A stretch of 64,000 nt of DNA from Arctopsyche grandis (taxonomy: Eukaryota > Arthropoda > Insecta > Trichoptera > Hydropsychidae): contig NC_135357.1 of NCBI RefSeq assembly GCF_051622035.1, forward strand, positions 13,723,001 to 13,787,000, read 5' to 3'. Within the stretch, counting starts at the first letter, position 1. Each line of letters starts with the position of its first letter. The translations under genes were made by a program, and so were the position numbers. This document shows positions 58,871 through 64,000 of the stretch, piece after piece. A model generated the notes under the pieces. The model did not search any database, was not told the origin of the DNA, and saw only the letters and a program-made list of their open reading frames with translations.

Positions 58871-59065
58871 CCATACTCCGCAATCCAACATTAACTACCT
58901 CATTTTCCTCATGCGATACCAATTACACGAACGATTTCGAAGCAAGTAAGTACAGGTTTTTATTTACACTCGAAATCTGAATTAAGCGTAAATATGTACC
59001 TACTTATATATGCATACAATGTCCGCACGGGCGAATGAGACCGCCGGAAAATTCAGATTTTTCTA

Positions 59066-59635
59066 GTGAATCGACATCGGAAACTAGCTAATGGTTTTTA
59101 TTATTATTTTCATATTAGAGTAGTGCTGCCATACGTCCTGGTATCCCTAAAAATAATTTATAATACACCCATAGATACTAACTTGAAAAAACTGCAAGCT
59201 ATAAATAATATTCCGTTTGTTACAGACATTACTAACAAACTAACCAGTAGATTCTATGAAAGAATCACTAATAACCATACTAACACACTTGTGAAGAGTC
59301 TCGGTGATTACAACAAAATTTCTTTACCCTTCAGGTATATAAACACAGATTACCTAAACACAATCTGCTTTAGGTCATCGACTTTAGAGAGTCTTTAATT
59401 AATAGTATGTATTAGATGTATTATGAGCTTTTATAAGAATTGTAAATAGGTTTTTGAGGTATTTTTCCTATTATGCTGTACATTAACATTAGAATAATAT
59501 AATACTAAGATAACTAACAAAATTAAATTAAAATTGTAAAATAGAAAATGATGAGTAGATCAGTAGCTATTAAAATAGATATAAGATGTATTGTGAACAT
59601 AATTTAGTAATAATAAAAAGCATTTAAAAATCAAA
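59066..59635 (+). mobile_element. Jockey-like LINE 3' end
   Basis: A plus-strand frame to 59398 has LKKLQAINNIPFVTDITNKL and TSRFYERITNNHTNTLVKSL, the typical end of Jockey-clade LINE proteins (KLQ-IQN...R-Y-R---H-NPL). A 3' UTR follows with AAATAGAAAATGATGAGTAG and a short A-rich tail, matched by the fragment at 17.3 kb. 5' truncated. Confidence 0.65.
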
Positions 59636-59712
59636 CACGTCCCGGTACACCGGGACATGTCCCGGTTTTGAGGTCTATGTCCCAGTGTCCAAGAGTCATT
59701 TGTCCCGGTCGA
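59636..59712. repeat. CCCGG-rich repeat element remnant
   Basis: GTCCCGGTACACCGGGACAT, then GTCCCGGTTTTGAGG and TTTGTCCCGGTCG: five GTCCC(G/A)G words within 75 bp, in both orientations. It resembles a hAT-like terminal region but has no second end. Confidence 0.35.
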
Positions 59713-60314
59713 TTTAAAATTTAAAAATATTAAAAAAATATTTTCCGATAATATTGTACATAATGTTTAATATTGATACGCACATGCACATTGGCAACGC
59801 CGACATTCGAAAGCGGATGCCCACCATCCCATCCCGATCTCGCACCCGTCACTAAAATCTCGATCACGAAACATCTGGAATCCAAAAACTCCATCAATCG
59901 AAAGCTACACACGCGAAATATCGTACTAACGAGAACTCGAGTGCCAGATAATCCGTATTCGCGATTTTTGTGGCAACGATTATCGTGCACACGATCGTAA
60001 TTTGCGCAATAATCCGTTTACAATTTTTAATATATGAAAAATCTATCAGAACTATCAGAAAAATACCTGTATGTTGGTTTTTATTTTTTTAAATAATTGA
60101 ATAATAACATGTACGATTTCCGACACGAGGTCCCTCGAGTAGTCCGTGCCCTGGAACTTAACGTCGGCCCTGCTTACCACCGTGTATTCTTACAATTTGA
60201 TTCGTTTTCTTTTCTTTTCAACTGTTTCGTTTTCGACCTTTAATTTATTGATACCACCTTTAATTTATTTATAGGACTTGATTTGGCCAGCTTGACTTGA
60301 TCTATTGATAGAAC

Positions 60315-60555
60315 TTGATTTAGGACGGCGATTGCGTCAATGCTAACCACCGAGAGGTTCTCGGGTTCAAGCTCTGGGTTGACGTCGATTGAAAAGAATT
60401 TATTCGGAAGTATTTCTACAGTGCTGCTGGTCAGACTTGTAAATTTGTGACTCCAAGTCGATTGTTTCCTATCAGAGGTGGCCAATTCATCTAATTGCAT
60501 TGTTGAAACGGTTCTGCATCAAATTGGCAAAACCCTCTTACCCACTATTTGAATA
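60315..60555 (+). mobile_element. tRNA-derived SINE, copy 6
   Basis: GATTGCGTCAATGCTAACC, box B-like GGGTTCAAGCTC, GTGCTGCTGGTCAGACTTG, CTCCAAGTCGATTGTTTCC and GCATTGTTGAAACGGTT. It shares an internal TTGACGTCGATTGAAAA segment with copy 1. Confidence 0.7.
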
Positions 60556-61285
60556 CGATTCCAAGTTTATAATCTATAATTTTATTACTTTCGGTTGAAT
60601 GTAATAAACGCGTAATCAAAAATGCTCGACGAAAACAATTTTTATTCACTTAATATTTACCATTAAAGTTTTACGATACCAAAGTTTATCTATCATATTT
60701 AAAATCGATTTGGCATATATTATATAATATAATATTATACATTCACTAATATCGAATATGCACAATAACATACATACATATGTATGTACATCGATAAAGA
60801 AAGATATACTCAGCCATAATGATGTCATTGCGAATTTTGACAGATTACAGAGTCCAGTTTTTTATGAGAATGAACACGACAGACAATGGTACAAACAATC
60901 AAAGGAAATAAATAAAAAAGTACTAAACCAATCATTAAAAATGTCCCAAATTATGCATATAAATTTTAATCTTTTTTTTAATTTTTAGGTTAGTCTTATT
61001 TTTCTTTGTTTTCTTTTTGTCGAAGTTGAAAAAGTTGAAGCGCATTTGTTTTATCTGTATGACGAAATTAATAAATTTGTACTTCAATAAATTCGTGACG
61101 CGTAAGATTTTAAACCAGTAAAAAACCATCTTTTGTTAAACGCAATCCTATCCAATACATTTCCATATATGTATTTATGTATCTCTACTTCGGGCTACAT
61201 ATTTATCTTGATTCATAAAATTTTCGAACCCCGTCATATTCAACACGTACTGTGTTTATTGAAATGCCTTCTTCATTCTTGAAGT
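60556..61285. other. Unassigned AT-rich sequence
   Basis: Low-complexity AT sequence with TACATACATATGTATGTA near 60,770-60,788. Nothing further. Confidence 0.4.
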
Positions 61286-61437
61286 TGTTTGTGTATATAT
61301 ATGTTTTGTTTTTGTTATGTCTAATTTATTATTTTGTTTCTTGTCTTTTCTGTTATATTTTTGACCATTGTGGCGCATTAGGAATTCCTGTAATGCTACA
61401 ACGGTCCAAACTTTAAATAAATAAATAAATAAATTAT
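61286..61437 (+). mobile_element. Jockey-like LINE 3' UTR with conserved hairpin, third copy
   Basis: GACCATTGTGGCGCATTAGG then AATTCCTGTAATGCTACAAC and GGTCCAAAC, ending in AAATAAATAAATAAATAAAT. The same 3' terminus as at 25.1 and 36.5 kb. Confidence 0.65.
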
Positions 61438-63205
61438 AAATTCTCTTGGGCACTATTTTAAAATATGTATTCGCCGTTCATCTTCTATTCAATAATTCAA
61501 CGACTGAACGAATAGGATCATGTGGAGCATTCTAGCAACCAACACCTAAAAAATACGAAACACAAAGTTCCTTAAGTCTTTAAATGCTAAACAACGATTG
61601 TTATTGACGTCATAATGGTCGTATTTAAATACTTACTTGTGAGCCATTGCATCATGCTCATGAAACATTTTATATGCATATATATATTTCTATTAATCTA
61701 TTGTTATTATATGTATAAACGTATTTACATCAAAGCAAACTTGTTCTTTGCGCCCGGGTAGTTTTCTAATTTCACTATTTTGTATCTATAATATGTAATA
61801 TAGAATGTAGAATAATAAGAAAAATAAATAGAAAATCGTTTTCTATTATAGAGGTCACGAGCCCCCATGCAATTAAATGCAACTAAAATGCACACCAAAT
61901 GTTTACGGTACCAAATTCATAAACTATCACCCCTAGTGCATCTCACTCGCACGCTCGCATTTACAACCAAAGTTACCAAACACCCGCTTCAAATGCATTG
62001 TTTCAAATACAATGTACATACAGTAAAGTATGGCACGCTCGGCCAATGAAGTGTGTATACTTTCATAACATTTGTCACTATAATTTTGAAAAACATCATA
62101 GCCGCCAAAGGTTTAAACTACAAAGAGCCTTGTAAAAAGGCATTGATGTTCAATTATATGCATATACTTTTGAAAAAATTAAAAAATATTAATTTTAAGA
62201 AAAAAACCCACAAAAAATTTCTTCTGGAAACTACATAGGTTGATAACGAACAAAGTTCATTCACGCAACAGTTAAATTCAACGCAGTGTTAATTTTTGAG
62301 TTCAACGTACATACATATGTATGTACATACTTTGTATTAAAAATATTTACCGTTAATATTCCGACAAAAACAAATTTAAACTTAAATTTAAATGCTGATT
62401 TCATGCGAGTTTGTATTCAACGCTATTATGATGCGTCAAAAACAGGTTTTCACGATTTTCCAATACTTGAAGAAAAACATCGACATTGTACATAGAATAT
62501 TATGGACTGTAAGTTGTGTAATTATGGTATTGATTCGCATGGACAATGGAGCGACAGTGCGTTTTTAAAACAAATCAATTATGCAAATGTATCTATCGAC
62601 ATACGTGAAAACAATACCAGTTTAGATGTCTTTTTATAATTTGGAGCGCAAAACTAGGCTACGACCCGAATACATTAATCGATTGAACTTCGATTATCGC
62701 ACGTGTTCTCTGACAAACACACACCTAATAAAATAAAGTGAACGTTGGTTGGCAATGAGTGAAAGTGCGTGTACGTAGAAGAGAAATGTTTATCCGAGCC
62801 TCCGATTAACGATAGCGCTAAAGAAAAACCGAGAAAAGCGACGTGCATATTCAATTTCATTTCGAGGCGAAAAACTGCCGTTAGAAACAGCATAGTATCG
62901 CAAAAACATTTGCAATTACAAAAATTGTTTTAACTATTCGAGCTTCCATTTGTTAATGCAACCGGAGAGCACGACCGTGAACTTCGTAATTTATTTGTTG
63001 AAACACACTTAATTATCCACTTCCATTGAGAATTGTTTCACACAATCTTGAAATGACAGTAAAATTTTAATATCAGTATCGATGTTCATCAATTGTAATT
63101 TGATGTTAATTCAGACACGATTTGACTGAGCTTAGTAAGGCGACATACTGAGTGAAACAACACTCTTTCATCAGGATAAAAATTTGATTCCATTTCCAAC
63201 TACAT
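61438..63205. other. Unassigned sequence
   Basis: Mixed AT-rich sequence. Short frames are not convincing; I see no exon, RNA or element end. Confidence 0.4.
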
Positions 63206-63423
63206 ATGAGCCGTTATATTTGAAATTGACCGAAGTCCAATTTTCAGTTTCAAAACACTATTGCTGTTTGACTTCATTCAAAATTTATTCGATGTCCAGA
63301 ATCTCGGAAAAGCAGAATAAACGTATTACAGGTAACCAGTATTTTTAGATATTGTTAAACACAAAACATATTTCCCGAAATGAAGAAAAGTGGACTTATG
63401 CCACTTTCAAATATACGACTCAT
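63206..63423. mobile_element. MITE (family B), copy 2
   Basis: ATGAGCCGTTATATTTGAAA at the left and (reverse) ATGAGTCGTATATTTGAAAG at the right, with GATGTCCAGAATCTCGGAAA and TTGTTAAACACAAAACAT inside as in copy 1. Slightly shorter by small deletions. Confidence 0.65.
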
Positions 63424-63661
63424 TTGTAGGTATTTTTAAAAACCAAATTTTACAAACTTCTTATATAACTAAATATTTACATGCAGTGCCGTCAATCCAA
63501 CAGTAGCGTTTCTTTGAATTCCCACTAGTTAATTTATTACTTTACTTTAAAAATTGTTTTATAATCATTTATATACAGCGCTAATGGCTAGAATTTAAAT
63601 AAGTTATATTTTTTTGTTTGAAACCATTGTCACAGAAATTAGATGACACCACTACATAACA

Positions 63662-63755
63662 CTGGCGTGCCGTTGAAATCTCCCTATTTTTGTCTCACAG
63701 CCATACTTACATATGTATGTAGGTATGTATGTACATGTGCGCGAGAAGTCGAATT
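63662..63755. mobile_element. Half copy of MITE family C
   Basis: GGCGTGCCGTTGAAATCTCC, CTATTTTTGTCTCACAGCC and GTGCGCGAGA match the left arm of 26205-26375, with a TACATATGTATGTAGG microsatellite expanded inside. The right arm is missing. Confidence 0.5.
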
Positions 63756-64000
63756 CGTCGAAATAAAAATCTTCGAATCTGAAATGCTTCTTATACGATA
63801 TTTTATCTCTATCGTAATAGCGGCGGCTCCATTTACTTATATTAATGACCAAAATGAGCAATATGGCAAGTATGAAAACGATCGGATAAGAGGCAAACTT
63901 TTTCCTGAATTGTAATCGTAAGTGAAACGTAAAGGAGGTATGTAAAAAATAGCCAAAAACAGTCAAATATAACGCACAATAATTTATTTTTAATCACTCT

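Noticed and set aside
58483..58922. Two overlapping minus-strand frames of 106 and 126 codons as a possible CncC N-terminus
   Set aside because: The peptides lack any CNC-like or conserved motif, overlap in different frames and follow from high GC content; no phase-0 donor leads to the exon at 49804.

Overview
The window is AT-rich animal nuclear DNA dominated by one large, multi-exon gene on the minus strand: cap-n-collar (cnc), the insect CNC-bZIP transcription factor orthologous to vertebrate Nrf1/Nrf2/NF-E2. I joined 19 coding exons by hand (18 of the long form plus one short-form start exon). Every junction uses GT/AG and keeps the frame. The long, CncC-like form spans 49,804 to 3,432, with 785 codons visible and its N-terminus missing. 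A complete short form begins at 13,398 and encodes 584 residues. The protein, and transposons such as the RTE-type LINE with an 'AQNRDEWKRVGEAFIQQ' C-terminus, indicate an insect, most likely a moth or butterfly; the order is an inference.

Layout. Positions 1-237 hold the last coding exon of an unidentified plus-strand gene, convergent with cnc. Positions 238-3,431 hold the two 3' UTRs and intergenic sequence. From 3,432 to 13,398 lie 14 closely spaced exons: the C-terminal tail, leucine zipper, basic region, CNC domain, a serine-rich Neh6-like segment and the start of the short form. Four long-form middle and Neh2 exons follow at 21.3, 23.1, 48.9 and 49.5 kb, and the first visible one, with the DLG-type motif, is at 49.7 kb. 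The intron from 23,228 to 48,900 is 25.7 kb and cuts the Keap1-binding ETGE motif inside its glycine codon. It also contains a TATA/initiator-like promoter with a probable noncoding exon near 35.0-35.2 kb and a CncC/Maf-type antioxidant response element core at 46,575. From 49,805 to the end I find no convincing coding exon, only GC-rich blocks that could be upstream promoters or 5' UTR exons.

How it works. The long form carries the Keap1-regulated Neh2 region. The short form replaces it with 19 residues from its own start exon and joins the same CNC-bZIP body, so it should escape Keap1. The response element in the gene's own intron suggests autoregulation.

Mobile DNA fills the introns: four RTE LINE 3' ends in one orientation, Jockey-like LINE ends (three with a conserved 3' hairpin), tRNA-derived SINEs, four short Helitron-like elements, hAT-type elements, a piggyBac-like element, Merlin (IS1595/ISXO2-like) transposase fragments, a mariner remnant split by another element, a foldback element of about 940 bp and several short TIR families. 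Two nested insertions are readable. No rRNA, functional tRNA or CRISPR was seen.
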